Origin: Nitrospiraceae bacterium
GTDB taxonomy: Bacteria; Nitrospirota; Nitrospiria; Nitrospirales; UBA8639
Direction: 5' to 3'
Length of the DNA: 64,000 nt
NCBI GenBank assembly: GCA_020632595.1
Contig: JACKFF010000001.1
Coordinates: forward strand, 744,001-808,000
Shown: positions 24,812 through 33,806 of the stretch, one piece after another
How the letters are laid out: every line of letters begins with the position of its first letter
Numbering within the stretch: position 1 is the first letter of the stretch
Translations under genes and position numbers: made by a program
The notes under the pieces: generated by a model
What the model saw: only the letters and a program-made list of their open reading frames with translations
Told to the model about the DNA's origin: nothing
Database searches by the model: none

Positions 24812-26602
24812 TTAAGCTCCCGAACAATATCGATTCGTAATCGGCATGCGCCGATCCTTTCCTAAGGCTCTCGAGGTAATTTTAATGCCCACCGGCGCTT
24901 GTCGACGCTTGTATTCGCTCCGATCCACCATTCCCATGATAGTTCGCACAACATGAGAATCGTAGCCCATCTTCACAATCCTGCCCATTGACTCATTGTC
25001 CTCAACATAGGCTTGCAGAATGGCATCTAACACAGGATAGGGAGGGAGGGTATCCTGATCCGTCTGATCGTGCCTCAACTCAGCAGAAGGAGCACGCACC
25101 TGAATTCTTTCAGGGATAATCACTCGATCAAAATCAGAGTCCCAATACTCACTTCGCCATCGAGAAAGCTGATACACCTTCGTTTTGGGAATATCTTTGA
25201 TCACGGCAAACCCACCAGCCATATCGCCGTACAGCGTGGCATACCCCACACTCATTTCGCTTTTATTTCCTGTAGTCAGGACTAAATACCCGAACTTATT
25301 GGAAAGAGCCATCAGCAGTGTTCCTCGGATGCGAGCTTGCAGATTTTCTTCCGTCGTATCAGCCTGAAAACCCTGAAAAGACTTGCCCAGCACCCCAAGC
25401 AAAACCTTGAACGCCCTCGTGATCGAAAGGTGCTGCATCTCGATTCCCAATCTTTCTCCTAGCCGACGTGCATCCTCACGACTTTCCTTAGAGGTATAGG
25501 GGGATGGCATCATTACACCCATCACATTGGACGCACCTAAGGCATCCCGAGCAATCAATGCCGTCAATGCCGAATCAATCCCTCCGCTGATACCGACAAG
25601 AACCCTTGAGAAGGCATTCTTCCTCACATAATCCTGCACTCCTAGCACAAGTGCCCGGTATATCTCCTCTAACTCACCGATTACCGGTGTGAGCCTTCTC
25701 ACACCTGGAACGCCGGATTTTGGCCACCTCGGCGTCCACCCCGTGCGGATCATCGGAACCCGAACATCTTCGCCATCAACTTTAGATGCGTTTCCAGGCC
25801 CCTTCGATTTCCTCTTTCGTGTTACAGGAATCTGCAAATCGGTCAGCAGGAAATCTTCTTTGAAGGCTTTTGCTCGCGCAAGGACCACACCGGTGGAATC
25901 CATGACGAGACTATTCCCATCAAAGACCAATTCATCCTGTCCTCCAACCATATTGGTGTAACTGACCATGACATTGTTGGCTTTCGCCCGAATAGCTAAC
26001 ATGCGTTCACGATTTTGGGTTTTTCCGACGTGATAAGGTGAGGCATTAATGTTGAGAACCAGATGAGCGCCCCCATATGCTGCCTGCCAGCTGGTCGGAC
26101 CATCAGCGAACCATATGTCTTCACAAATATTAATGCCAATTCGCAACGGGCCGAGGCCGTAGACCGGACTGGTTCGTCCCGGTTGAAAATACCGTTCTTC
26201 GTCAAACACCCCATAGTTGGGGAGCTTGCATTTGGCATACGATCTTTTCACCTGACCATTGACCAGAACCCATGCTGCATTCAATGGCTTCCTTCGATCC
26301 TTCCCGTGATCCCCGAGCCGTTGTTGAGCCGAACGATCAGATTCAATCACGCTTCCCACTACCGCCATAATTCCGGTCGTGACTTTGGTAATACGGTCCC
26401 GCATCCGACTAATATCAAATAGAAACTTCGGCATAAGAAGCAGATCTTCTGGAGGATATCCACACACAGCCAACTCTGGAAAGACAACCACATCGGCTTT
26501 AGCTTTCCTCGCCTCTCGAATCCATCCGCAAATAGTGCGGGTATTCCCCTCAAGATCCCCAACCACCGCATTCATCTGCACCATCGCTAATCGAATCATC
26601 AT
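24812..26602 (-). CDS. nadE: glutamine-dependent NAD+ synthetase
   Basis: Makes NAD from deamido-NAD, ATP and glutamine. The nitrilase-type glutaminase half has its Glu (FPELAVCGYPP), Lys (KCKLPNYGVFDE) and Cys (NICEDIWF) in order; the synthetase half has the P-loop GISGGIDSAL near residue 345 and the TGNKSEMSVGYATLYGDMAGG motif. I take ATG 26602, giving about 596 residues; the frame stays open upstream to TTG 26710, but that part is the regulatory leader. The terminator ends three bases before this ATG. It is the first gene of nadE-glnD. The leader structure suggests antitermination control by the ANTAR protein encoded upstream. Confidence 0.96.
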   Translation of the reverse strand: MMIRLAMVQMNAVVGDLEGNTRTICGWIREARKAKADVVVFPELAVCGYPPEDLLLMPKFLFDISRMRDRITKVTTGIMAVVGSVIESDRSAQQRLGDHGKDRRKPLNAAWVLVNGQVKRSYAKCKLPNYGVFDEERYFQPGRTSPVYGLGPLRIGINICEDIWFADGPTSWQAAYGGAHLVLNINASPYHVGKTQNRERMLAIRAKANNVMVSYTNMVGGQDELVFDGNSLVMDSTGVVLARAKAFKEDFLLTDLQIPVTRKRKSKGPGNASKVDGEDVRVPMIRTGWTPRWPKSGVPGVRRLTPVIGELEEIYRALVLGVQDYVRKNAFSRVLVGISGGIDSALTALIARDALGASNVMGVMMPSPYTSKESREDARRLGERLGIEMQHLSITRAFKVLLGVLGKSFQGFQADTTEENLQARIRGTLLMALSNKFGYLVLTTGNKSEMSVGYATLYGDMAGGFAVIKDIPKTKVYQLSRWRSEYWDSDFDRVIIPERIQVRAPSAELRHDQTDQDTLPPYPVLDAILQAYVEDNESMGRIVKMGYDSHVVRTIMGMVDRSEYKRRQAPVGIKITSRALGKDRRMPITNRYCSGA

Positions 26603-26605
26603 GAT

Positions 26606-26642
26606 AAAAAAAACGTCCTCTGTCCCATTGGAACCGAGGACG
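26606..26642 (-). terminator. intrinsic terminator inside the nadE leader
   Basis: On the minus strand CGTCCTC pairs with GAGGACG (26636-26642 with 26614-26620), and the inner GTTCC-AAT-GGGAC extends the stem to about 12 pairs with one mismatch. U8 follows (26613-26606). It ends three bases before ATG 26602, so ending here would block nadE fully. Confidence 0.93.
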
Positions 26643-26694
26643 CCATTGTCCTTTGCGCTAACATATATATACGGGAAAACGTCGTTGTCATCCC
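26637..26694 (-). promoter_or_regulatory. two-hairpin ANTAR antitermination target
   Basis: Hairpin P1 (26694-26673) pairs GGGATGAC with GTTTTCCC around the six-base loop AACGAC, with one U-U mismatch and one G-U pair. Hairpin P2 (26652-26637) pairs AGGAC with GTCCT around the loop AATGGC. Both loops have A at position 1 and G at position 4, the known ANTAR RNA signature. P2's 3' arm is the 5' arm of the terminator, so P2 and the terminator exclude each other. The 20-base linker is longer than in typical cases. The ANTAR protein gene lies next to it. Binding is inferred, not shown. Confidence 0.75.
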
Positions 26695-26701
26695 TCAGGG
26701 C

Positions 26702-26730
26702 ATTATACAAGCAATGAAGAATCCGTTCAA
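26702..26730 (-). promoter_or_regulatory. sigma-70 promoter of the nadE-glnD leader
   Basis: On the minus strand TTGAAC (26730-26725) and TATAAT (26707-26702) are 17 bases apart. The transcript should start near 26695, exactly at the foot of hairpin P1, giving a leader of about 93 bases before ATG 26602. Confidence 0.75.
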
Positions 26731-26780
26731 AGAATCTCTCCTCAAATTCCTATTTCAAGGATAAATCGTCCTGGAAATGA

Positions 26781-28034
26781 TTATTGAGTCGCCCGTTGAA
26801 GTTCCTCCGCGAGAATAATCGCATCGGCAATTTCCCTCATGGATTTTCGAAGATTCATGCTTTGGCGTTGCATAAGACGAAATGCTTCAGGCTCTGACAA
26901 TCCCCTGGAGGCCATTAAAAACCCTTTAGCACGCTCTACCAATTTTCGCACTTCCAGAGCCTCCTGCATCTCAAACGATTTTTCCATAAGCCGGGTGTGC
27001 TCAATGGCGACAGCAGATTGATTCGCAATGGCCTGAAGCGTGGTAACCTCTTCGTCTGAAAACGCATGATAACTGGAAGTATATACATTAATAACCCCAA
27101 TCGGATTTTCCTTCATGAGCATGGGAATGGACAATAACGAATGCAATCCTTCCTGTTTCGCCAAATCCCGATAAAAATACCCGTCTTCTGCCTTCACATC
27201 CGCGACATACACCGGATGCTGATCCTGCACCGCCCGACCGCTCATGCTCTGACCGACCTTCAACGGTGGCTTTCGCCGGTACGCATCACTCAGGCTTTGG
27301 GTGGCGGCAATACGAAGTTCCCCCGAAGCCTGGTCGACAAGCATGATCGAGCAAATTTTTGAATTCATCAGCTGAGCCGTCATGGTGACAATTAATTGAA
27401 GGACATCCTCTATCAATCGATTAGAAGCCACCGTTTCCGAGACTTGGGAAAGGATTTCAAGTCGACGCGCTTTTTGCCGCATATCATCATACAATCTGGC
27501 ATTGGCAATGGCGCCGCCGACCTGATTGGCAATGGTCAGTAGGAGCGCTAGCGTTTCCTCAGCATACCGCTTTGACCGCTTATGCTGAACATTAATGACA
27601 CCGACCATTTTCCCCTTGCTCGTAATGGGGACTGACACAAACGCCTGATACCGGTCTTCCGGCAGACGATGAAAAAACTTAAATCTGGCGTCATCACTTG
27701 CATTGCGAGGAATTACCACGGGAATTTTTTCTCGTGCCACCCACCCGGTAATGCCTTCTCCCAAACCGATGGATATGCGCCCGATAAGACGGGGATGCGG
27801 ATTTTTCGATGCACGCAATATAAGCTCGTCTGTTGTTTCAGAAATCAAATACAACAAGCAGGCATCCCCCTTCGTCACTTCCACAACCACTTCCACGATT
27901 TGCTTCAATACCGTTTCCAGCTCCAATGTACTACTAATAGATTCGCTGATTCGGTGAAGAATCTGCACCTCACGGGTCCGTTCCCGAACAAGGTGCTTAA
28001 GGTCTTCTATCGTCGAAGGACGGGTTGCAGCCAT
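26781..28034 (-). CDS. GAF-GAF-ANTAR regulator (RNA-binding antiterminator)
   Basis: A 417-residue cytoplasmic protein. A short coiled segment is followed by GAF domain 1 (about 25-175), GAF domain 2 (about 190-345) and a C-terminal ANTAR domain (about 355-412) with VRKLVERAKGFLMASRGLSEPEAF and REIADAII, the marks of the family. GAF domains bind small molecules or other signals; ANTAR domains bind two-hairpin RNAs and prevent termination. No receiver domain is present. Its ATG comes one base after the aroB stop, so it is coupled to aroB. The nadE leader just downstream is its likely target. Confidence 0.93.
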   Translation of the reverse strand: MAATRPSTIEDLKHLVRERTREVQILHRISESISSTLELETVLKQIVEVVVEVTKGDACLLYLISETTDELILRASKNPHPRLIGRISIGLGEGITGWVAREKIPVVIPRNASDDARFKFFHRLPEDRYQAFVSVPITSKGKMVGVINVQHKRSKRYAEETLALLLTIANQVGGAIANARLYDDMRQKARRLEILSQVSETVASNRLIEDVLQLIVTMTAQLMNSKICSIMLVDQASGELRIAATQSLSDAYRRKPPLKVGQSMSGRAVQDQHPVYVADVKAEDGYFYRDLAKQEGLHSLLSIPMLMKENPIGVINVYTSSYHAFSDEEVTTLQAIANQSAVAIEHTRLMEKSFEMQEALEVRKLVERAKGFLMASRGLSEPEAFRLMQRQSMNLRKSMREIADAIILAEELQRATQ

Positions 28035-28035
28035 G

Positions 28036-29202
28036 TTATTTTTTCTTGGATAGATGTGGACGGCTCACGGCCTGAGGAAGAAGATCCAATCCTTTCCCAC
28101 GAGAGGACTGACTGGCAGTAAACCATTGGCGAATACGTTGTCGAACCAGGGGAACGACCTTGACCTTCCCGATTGTGGTAGGTAAAACGCAATTGATTTG
28201 ACCATTTACGACCTTTTTGTCGTGTTGAATGGCCCCCCAGAGCTCCATAAACGTCATGGAAGGCATGACAATGGGCAACCCAACATCCTGAATCAAGTCG
28301 CGTTGCCGCTCAACCAGCTCCTTCGTACACAACCCTAAAAAATGTGCCATTGTGGCCTCCTGCACCATGCCAATTCCTACCGCCTCTCCATGAATCCATG
28401 TTCGATAACGGCCCCAGGTTTCCAGTGCGTGGCCTACGGTGTGGCCATAATTCAAAATTCGCCTGCGTCCCGATTCCCGTTCATCTCCACCCACAACTTC
28501 AGCTTTAATTTCACAACACCGCCGAATCACTGTTGGGATGACATCCTCTGCTTGTTCCCGTAAGTCTTCAACGTGTTGTTCTAAATATTCAAAAAATTTC
28601 AGATCCGCAATCATGCCGTACTTAATCACCTCGGCTAACCCTGCTACCCATTCACGTTTTGGAAGAGATTGCAATGCCTGCGGGTCAACAACAACGACAC
28701 GTGGCTGGTAAAACGCTCCGATCAAATTTTTCCCTATTGGATGGTTGACCCCTGTTTTCCCACCCACGCTTGAATCTACTTGAGCCACCAATGTCGTCGG
28801 CACTTGGACAAATGAAACTCCGCGCAGATAAACGGAGGCCGCAAACCCCGCCACATCGCCCACGACCCCTCCCCCTAAGGCTAACACCACTTCCTGCCGT
28901 TCAAGTCGTTGGGTGACCAGTTCATCCAGTATTTTTGACAACCAATACATGGATTTGGCTTTTTCTCCATCAGGTATCACCACAAGAAATGGAGAAAATC
29001 CACACCGCTTTAGGGAACGGAAAACTACCCGTCCGTAAATTTCATTGACAACTGGATTGGTCACAATAGCAACTCGCCCTGCCAATCCTACATCCTGAAG
29101 CACACGACCTATTTGAGGCAGAATATGCGGTTGAATAAGGACTTGATAACTCCGATCTCCCAAAGAAACCGGAACGTGATTCGAACTTTCAGAGGTCTTC
29201 AT
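28036..29202 (-). CDS. aroB: 3-dehydroquinate synthase
   Basis: Second step of the shikimate pathway: makes 3-dehydroquinate from DAHP, using NAD and a metal ion in the cytoplasm. The NAD-binding GGGVVGDVAGF lies near residue 109, the substrate-binding VGGKTGVNHPIGKNLIGAF near 145, and the metal ligands fall in LAEVIKYG (Glu near 195) and the later NYGHTVGHALE and HGEAVGIGM (histidines). Length 388 with a slightly longer C-terminal tail (QSSRGKGLDLLPQAV). It lies 79 bases after aroC and directly before the ANTAR gene, as an aro operon. Confidence 0.96.
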   Translation of the reverse strand: MKTSESSNHVPVSLGDRSYQVLIQPHILPQIGRVLQDVGLAGRVAIVTNPVVNEIYGRVVFRSLKRCGFSPFLVVIPDGEKAKSMYWLSKILDELVTQRLERQEVVLALGGGVVGDVAGFAASVYLRGVSFVQVPTTLVAQVDSSVGGKTGVNHPIGKNLIGAFYQPRVVVVDPQALQSLPKREWVAGLAEVIKYGMIADLKFFEYLEQHVEDLREQAEDVIPTVIRRCCEIKAEVVGGDERESGRRRILNYGHTVGHALETWGRYRTWIHGEAVGIGMVQEATMAHFLGLCTKELVERQRDLIQDVGLPIVMPSMTFMELWGAIQHDKKVVNGQINCVLPTTIGKVKVVPLVRQRIRQWFTASQSSRGKGLDLLPQAVSRPHLSKKK

Positions 29203-29281
29203 CTAGCGGAAGTCACCACAAAGCAGTTGTATTCCAAGAAACGATAGAAACCTGCCACGAGTGGAGCTCAGGGCAGGAGGA

Positions 29282-30442
29282 TCAAAACGTGCGGACATAT
29301 TCTTGATACGCTTCAAAATTTCTTTTCATTTCATCCAAGGTATCTCCACCAAATTTTTCAATCAGGGCATTGGCCATTTCATAGGCAATCACCGCTTCGC
29401 CCACGACGCCGGCAGCTGGAACAGTACAAATATCTGAACGCTCTACCGTGGCCTCAAACGGTTCTTTAGTTTCGATGTCCACACTGTCTTTGGGGGTATA
29501 GAGAGTCGCAATGGGTTTCATGGCCACTCGCAGAACGATCGGTTGCCCATTCGTAATACCGCCTTCCAACCCACCGGCATTGTTCGATTTTCTAATAAAT
29601 TGCCCTGTGGCTTTGTCGAAATAAATGTCATCATGCACTTCAGATCCAAAACGGCGGGCCGACTCAAATCCCATGCCAATCTCTACCCCCTTCATCGCTT
29701 GAATACTCATGGCAGCAAATGCCAAGCGAGCACTTAGGCGCCGATCCCATTGAGCATAGGTCCCCAGCCCGATTGGGACGTTCGTGACCACAACCTCAAA
29801 AATTCCGCCTAAGGAATCCCCTTTATGCTTAGCTGCCCGAATCTGTTCAACCATTTTTTTTGCCGTCTCAGGGTCATGACATCGCACCTCAGATTGTTCT
29901 GCATGTTCATACGCTATCAACGGATCCTTCGGACTGGGAGCTGCGACCCCTCCAATGTTCATTGTGTAACTGACCACCCGCATATCAAACTCAGCCAGCA
30001 ACGATTTCGCCACACCACCAATGGCAACCCTAATTGCTGTTTCCCTGGCACTGGCCTTTTCTAGCACATTGCGGATATCGCTGTGACCATATTTGATAGC
30101 TCCAACCAAATCTGCATGTCCCGGCCGTGGACGAGTCACCACTCGTTCAGTGGAAGGGGGACCAGGTTCGGACGCCATGATGTCCTTCCAGTTTTCCCAA
30201 TCTTTATTCCAAATCAAGAGTCCTAGTGGATTTCCCAAAGTTTTCCCTTTTCGAACTCCACAAATAAACTCAATCCGGTCTTTTTCAATTCGCATCCGAC
30301 CGCCACGCCCATATCCGCCCTGGCGGCGAATCAAATCCGCATTAATCCCTTCGGCCGTGACCGGCAATCCAGACGGAACCCCTTCGACCACAGCCATTAG
30401 ACCTCTTCCATGAGATTCTCCCGCATTTAAATATCGCAACAT
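29282..30442 (-). CDS. aroC: chorismate synthase
   Basis: Last step of the shikimate pathway: turns EPSP into chorismate with reduced FMN as cofactor. Signatures seen are GESHGRG at the N-terminus (near residue 8), RPGHADLVGAIKYGHSD near 110, RASARET-like KASARETAIRVAIG near 137, and GGITNGQPIVLRVAMKP near 300. Length 386 is usual. AAGGAAT lies five bases before ATG 30442. It is the first of aroC-aroB-ANTAR; a promoter could lie in the 225 bases after pilP. In many bacteria pilQ and aroK stand here instead. Confidence 0.96.
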   Translation of the reverse strand: MLRYLNAGESHGRGLMAVVEGVPSGLPVTAEGINADLIRRQGGYGRGGRMRIEKDRIEFICGVRKGKTLGNPLGLLIWNKDWENWKDIMASEPGPPSTERVVTRPRPGHADLVGAIKYGHSDIRNVLEKASARETAIRVAIGGVAKSLLAEFDMRVVSYTMNIGGVAAPSPKDPLIAYEHAEQSEVRCHDPETAKKMVEQIRAAKHKGDSLGGIFEVVVTNVPIGLGTYAQWDRRLSARLAFAAMSIQAMKGVEIGMGFESARRFGSEVHDDIYFDKATGQFIRKSNNAGGLEGGITNGQPIVLRVAMKPIATLYTPKDSVDIETKEPFEATVERSDICTVPAAGVVGEAVIAYEMANALIEKFGGDTLDEMKRNFEAYQEYVRTF

Positions 30443-30667
30443 GGCATTCCTTTTTGGCTCATGCCGGTAGCATGTTCCCTCTTAAGATTTTCCCATCCTG
30501 AATGACTATGACAGTCGATCCAAGTCTGTAGCTGCAGCCTTGGGATACGGATAATGATCAATCACCAAGTCCCATTGCGGAACGAGTCAAAGAACTCTCC
30601 ACCGGACTGCCGGGGTACAGATTATGAAGGTTTTTTCAGCCTTTCTCAACCAGAATATTCATAATGA

Positions 30668-31183
30668 TTATTGGATGGTGGGAAAGGAAAGAATGAAGGT
30701 TCTTGGCGAGGAAGCGCCATTCAATGAGGCGCCCGAGGAGAGGTACTCAAGGAGCACCTCTTTCTCACTGATGGTCTTAATCGTCCATCCTGAGCGATCG
30801 AGTTGAGATCCCGTTTGCACCAGAACTCGCTTCGATGGAGAGACTTGAATGATCGCCTGGTGCCCATCTCGGCCATGAATCACGCCAAGCAGTCTCCAAT
30901 GCGGATTATCCAGCAAGGGAACTTTTTTCGAGTCCTTATCCGGTGGTGTCGTAACTTTAGGATTTGCTAGACGCGGCTGAGGTATCCGCTTGAAAGGGTC
31001 TCGACGACCCCCGTCATTTCGGCGGGAATTGTCCTCAACCAGACTGGATCTAATTAACCTGTTGTGGGAAGCAGTCGATGACGAGGTGCTTTCCGCAGCC
31101 ACCACACCCATCTCCCCCCCCAAATTTAGCACACCCCAAACACAGACCGAGTAGCACACGAACCCTCTCAGATAGGCAGACAT
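30668..31183 (-). CDS. pilP: type IV pilus inner-membrane/periplasm protein PilP
   Basis: PilP links the inner-membrane PilNO pair to the outer-membrane secretin. The last 110 residues hold the PilP fold: RRDPFKR, then WRLLGVIHGRDGHQAIIQV and WTIKTISEKEVLLEY. ATG 31183 gives 171 residues and puts a hydrophobic segment at the N-terminus, which reads as a signal or anchor without a clear lipobox. A longer start at 31285, which overlaps pilO, is also open. It is the last pil gene: pilQ, the secretin, is not downstream as it usually is. Confidence 0.82.
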   Translation of the reverse strand: MSAYLRGFVCYSVCVWGVLNLGGEMGVVAAESTSSSTASHNRLIRSSLVEDNSRRNDGGRRDPFKRIPQPRLANPKVTTPPDKDSKKVPLLDNPHWRLLGVIHGRDGHQAIIQVSPSKRVLVQTGSQLDRSGWTIKTISEKEVLLEYLSSGASLNGASSPRTFILSFPTIQ

Positions 31184-31253
31184 TGTGGTGACCCGGCTTC
31201 GAATGTCTATGCCTCCAGAATATCGCAATCCCGCCTGAGATTGATCGGTTTGC

Positions 31254-31847
31254 TTATGTTTTAAGCAGCTGCTGAACATGTTCAATCCCTAGGGGAGTTA
31301 ACCCGTGCATCACCAGATTTGTGCTGACGAGAGGTGAATGTTCGTTGTCTGGCTTTCCGGCCAGAGTAATGGAAGGGATTTGTTCAACCCATGCAAGCTG
31401 CCGCAAATCATCCAAAAATTGAACGGTCCCTTGGAAATTCCCTTCTACTCTGAGGACAATGGGTATCGAAAATTCAGAATGCTGAAGCTGGGTTAAAGGA
31501 GGTTCAGGTTTCCATACCCGAACGGTCAAATTCCTTCGCTTTGCAATTTCGATGACATCCCTTCGAAAGATTTTTGATTCTATATTTTCAGGAAATTGTT
31601 GAACTCGAGCGGCTAAATTATCACGCAAGCTGTTGACTTCCTGCTCTATGATTTTTAGTGATTCTGTTTTTTGAGTAAGCCCTCGACTCTCCTGGTCTAG
31701 GCGAGAAACTTCCTCTTGCAATTGCTTAATCGAGTCATTCATTGTATCCCACATCAGGAAGTGAATACCCAACAGACAGACGAGCATCACTCCAAACAGG
31801 AAACTGAATCGACAACAAAGGGATAATGACTTCCACTCTACCATCAT
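31254..31847 (-). CDS. pilO: type IV pilus assembly protein PilO
   Basis: A bitopic inner-membrane protein of the pilus alignment complex. A membrane helix (about residues 12-32) is followed by a coiled coil (MNDSIKQLQEEVSRLDQE and on) and a ferredoxin-like domain whose core is EFSIPIVLRVEGNFQGTVQFLDDLRQL. ATG 31847 overlaps the pilN stop (ATGA), so the two are coupled; an ATG at 31868 is a second candidate. It forms a heterodimer with PilN. Length about 197 residues fits the family. Confidence 0.9.
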   Translation of the reverse strand: MMVEWKSLSLCCRFSFLFGVMLVCLLGIHFLMWDTMNDSIKQLQEEVSRLDQESRGLTQKTESLKIIEQEVNSLRDNLAARVQQFPENIESKIFRRDVIEIAKRRNLTVRVWKPEPPLTQLQHSEFSIPIVLRVEGNFQGTVQFLDDLRQLAWVEQIPSITLAGKPDNEHSPLVSTNLVMHGLTPLGIEHVQQLLKT

Positions 31848-32407
31848 GTGGTCACCTGTTGATCCCATACAAAACGAATCATAAATGAAAAGACATCTGA
31901 TTCTCCTCCCGGGTCATCAAGAATCTCCACTACAGGTAAACTCACAATAATTCCATCATTCTCCAACCCCTCCATAAATTTACCAATATCTTCTAGTGCC
32001 AATGATTGTCCCCGCAATTCCACCACCCGTGATTCAAGTTGTACTCGCTCCAACCAGATATCAAGCTTTTCAACATTTCGACTGACTCCATCGAGCATTT
32101 TGACCGGCCAAGCCTTTTCTCTCTCCTGATCATTGAGCTGCTTGATGGAGGTCATAAAGAGGACTTTTTGTTCATGAAAACCCTGCAATTTCTCGAAGCT
32201 TTTCTTTAAGTGAGCCAGATCCTGTATTTTGACTATCTTTTCCTGGACCAATGCATCAACCTGTTCTTGCAAAGATTGCGTCCACCACCAACTCGCCACA
32301 CCAAAACCCATGAATACCACTATCCCCACTAGCCAACAAAACAGCCTCGAATACTCATGTGTATTAACTGGCCGCTGAAGTGAACGAGCTAAATTAATTT
32401 CAATCAT
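31844..32407 (-). CDS. pilN: type IV pilus assembly protein PilN
   Basis: A 187-residue bitopic protein. The short cytoplasmic N-terminus INLARSLQRPV carries the conserved IN(L)xP-like PilM-binding segment, followed by a membrane helix (about residues 22-42), a coiled coil (VDALVQEKIVKIQDLAHLK and on) and a periplasmic ferredoxin-like domain (WLERVQLE, then VELRGQSLALEDIGKFMEGL). ATG 32407 overlaps the end of pilM by eight bases; the longer open frame to 32695 is a shadow of pilM. It joins PilM in the cytoplasm to PilO in the membrane. Confidence 0.92.
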   Translation of the reverse strand: MIEINLARSLQRPVNTHEYSRLFCWLVGIVVFMGFGVASWWWTQSLQEQVDALVQEKIVKIQDLAHLKKSFEKLQGFHEQKVLFMTSIKQLNDQEREKAWPVKMLDGVSRNVEKLDIWLERVQLESRVVELRGQSLALEDIGKFMEGLENDGIIVSLPVVEILDDPGGESDVFSFMIRFVWDQQVTT

Positions 32408-33470
32408 GAGGAATTGCCCCACGCAATGCCGCTCCAACCGCAACACCAAATATCGGCAAAGCTTTCTGAAAGCGAGAATCCTGTTGCATCTCCTGAGGAA
32501 CGTTGATTCTTTTAAACGGGTTAACCCTGGTGACAGAGAGGCCCAATGAATCAGCGAGCCTCGATTGAAGTCCCTCCAGCATCGAATAGCCCCCAGACAG
32601 GAACACGCCCTGCACCTTTCCCGTGCCAGTTCCTTCTGTAGCATGCTTGATAGTTTCAGCGATCTGCTTAATCGTTTCGTTGTAAAATTGTTCAAGGAGT
32701 AGAGTTTCCGAGGCGCCTAACTTAAAGCCATCATCCGCCGATGCCAAAGCCGGTTGCACCCCGTCAAGCAAGTCTCCATACCACTCGACCTCGTAGGATA
32801 CTTGATGCGTATGCACCAGACTCCCTTCTTCCATCATCACCGAAAGAATGCCGGTTGGCCCGAGATGAATAATCATCCACGTTCCTTCATGGCCATAGTT
32901 GTAGGCAACCACATTCACCAGTGAAAAGGCATCCACGTCGACAAAACGCACGTGCATCCCTTGTCCTTCAAATTGTCGCATTTGCCCCTCTATAAATTCT
33001 TTTTTTGCTACAACGAGAACAGCTTGAACTTTTTCGTTGTCCAGGGCATCAGATTCTTTGTGTTGATACACGTCCCATACCGCACCTAGAGCATCAAGAG
33101 GAATATACCGGTCAAGCTCCAAAGCTAGGTGTTCTCGAAGATCCTTTTCCGACATATAGGGAAGCGCCAGTCTCTTTAACAAGACGTGAGGACTCGAAAC
33201 CGTAATTCCCACCGCACGGGTAAAAGGTGATAACTGGGTTCGAAGAAATCGGACCAGATTTGGGTCATTCTCCAGATCAGTTTGAGAATTTTGATTACGT
33301 GTAAAGGGAAGCGATTCAAGCACAAAACCCTTTAGGATAGGGGATGTATGGCCAGGCTGTAGAGTCACCGCCTTCAACAATCGAGACCCCACATCCACGC
33401 CTGTTACATTCTGACTTTTCCACGAAAATCCTCTGACCCTCCCTACAATGCCTTCCCAAACTGTGTTCAT
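32400..33470 (-). CDS. pilM: type IV pilus assembly protein PilM (actin-like ATPase)
   Basis: A cytoplasmic actin-fold protein that binds the N-terminal peptide of PilN. The first phosphate loop VTGVDVGSRLLKAV is near residue 23, then PYMSEKDLREHLALELDRYIP (marks the PilM family), a middle MIIHLGPTGILSV phosphate loop and FLSGGYSMLEGL near residue 298. At 356 residues the length is as expected. It begins pilM-N-O-P, with tight overlaps throughout. It is separated from rapZ by 336 bases, so it has its own promoter. Confidence 0.95.
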   Translation of the reverse strand: MNTVWEGIVGRVRGFSWKSQNVTGVDVGSRLLKAVTLQPGHTSPILKGFVLESLPFTRNQNSQTDLENDPNLVRFLRTQLSPFTRAVGITVSSPHVLLKRLALPYMSEKDLREHLALELDRYIPLDALGAVWDVYQHKESDALDNEKVQAVLVVAKKEFIEGQMRQFEGQGMHVRFVDVDAFSLVNVVAYNYGHEGTWMIIHLGPTGILSVMMEEGSLVHTHQVSYEVEWYGDLLDGVQPALASADDGFKLGASETLLLEQFYNETIKQIAETIKHATEGTGTGKVQGVFLSGGYSMLEGLQSRLADSLGLSVTRVNPFKRINVPQEMQQDSRFQKALPIFGVAVGAALRGAIPHD

Positions 33471-33806
33471 CTTTTTTCAGTCCAACAATAATCGGCAAAG
33501 GGCCCTTGACCTCAATTGGGTTTTATCGGGATTCTTCCCATAAGTGCCATCCCCCAATATGATGTCATGCTTTTACCTAGATTTGTTGATGGTTTTACCT
33601 GGAGGCACTCACAACATCTGAGCAAGACGCCGCGAGTCGCATTCCCCCTATATTAGGGATGGCTCAATGATTCAAGACTGCTTAATGAGGGGTCAGAATC
33701 TTTGTTTCAGAAAAAAGACTACGGAAAAAATAGCAATTAAATACAAAAAATTCTGAAATTGTAGAATCTGATTCTGTCGAAAAGTCTACTCAAGGAAGAA
33801 GGGAAA
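33471..33806. other. intergenic region between rapZ and pilM
   Basis: No gene is seen. It must carry the pilM promoter and possibly the end of the rpoN-rapZ transcript. A TGGCAC occurs near 33545 on the minus strand but without a correctly spaced GC at -12, so a sigma-54 site is not supported. No strong terminator was found. Confidence 0.4.

Noticed and set aside
26599..26691. A 30-codon leader frame (ATG 26691 to TGA overlapping the nadE ATG)
   Set aside because: It has no ribosome binding site and starts within three bases of the expected transcript start, inside hairpin P1; the two-hairpin layout explains the sequence better.
33530..33560. TGGCAC on the minus strand as a sigma-54 site for pilM
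   Set aside because: There is no GC at the required distance, so the -12 element is missing.
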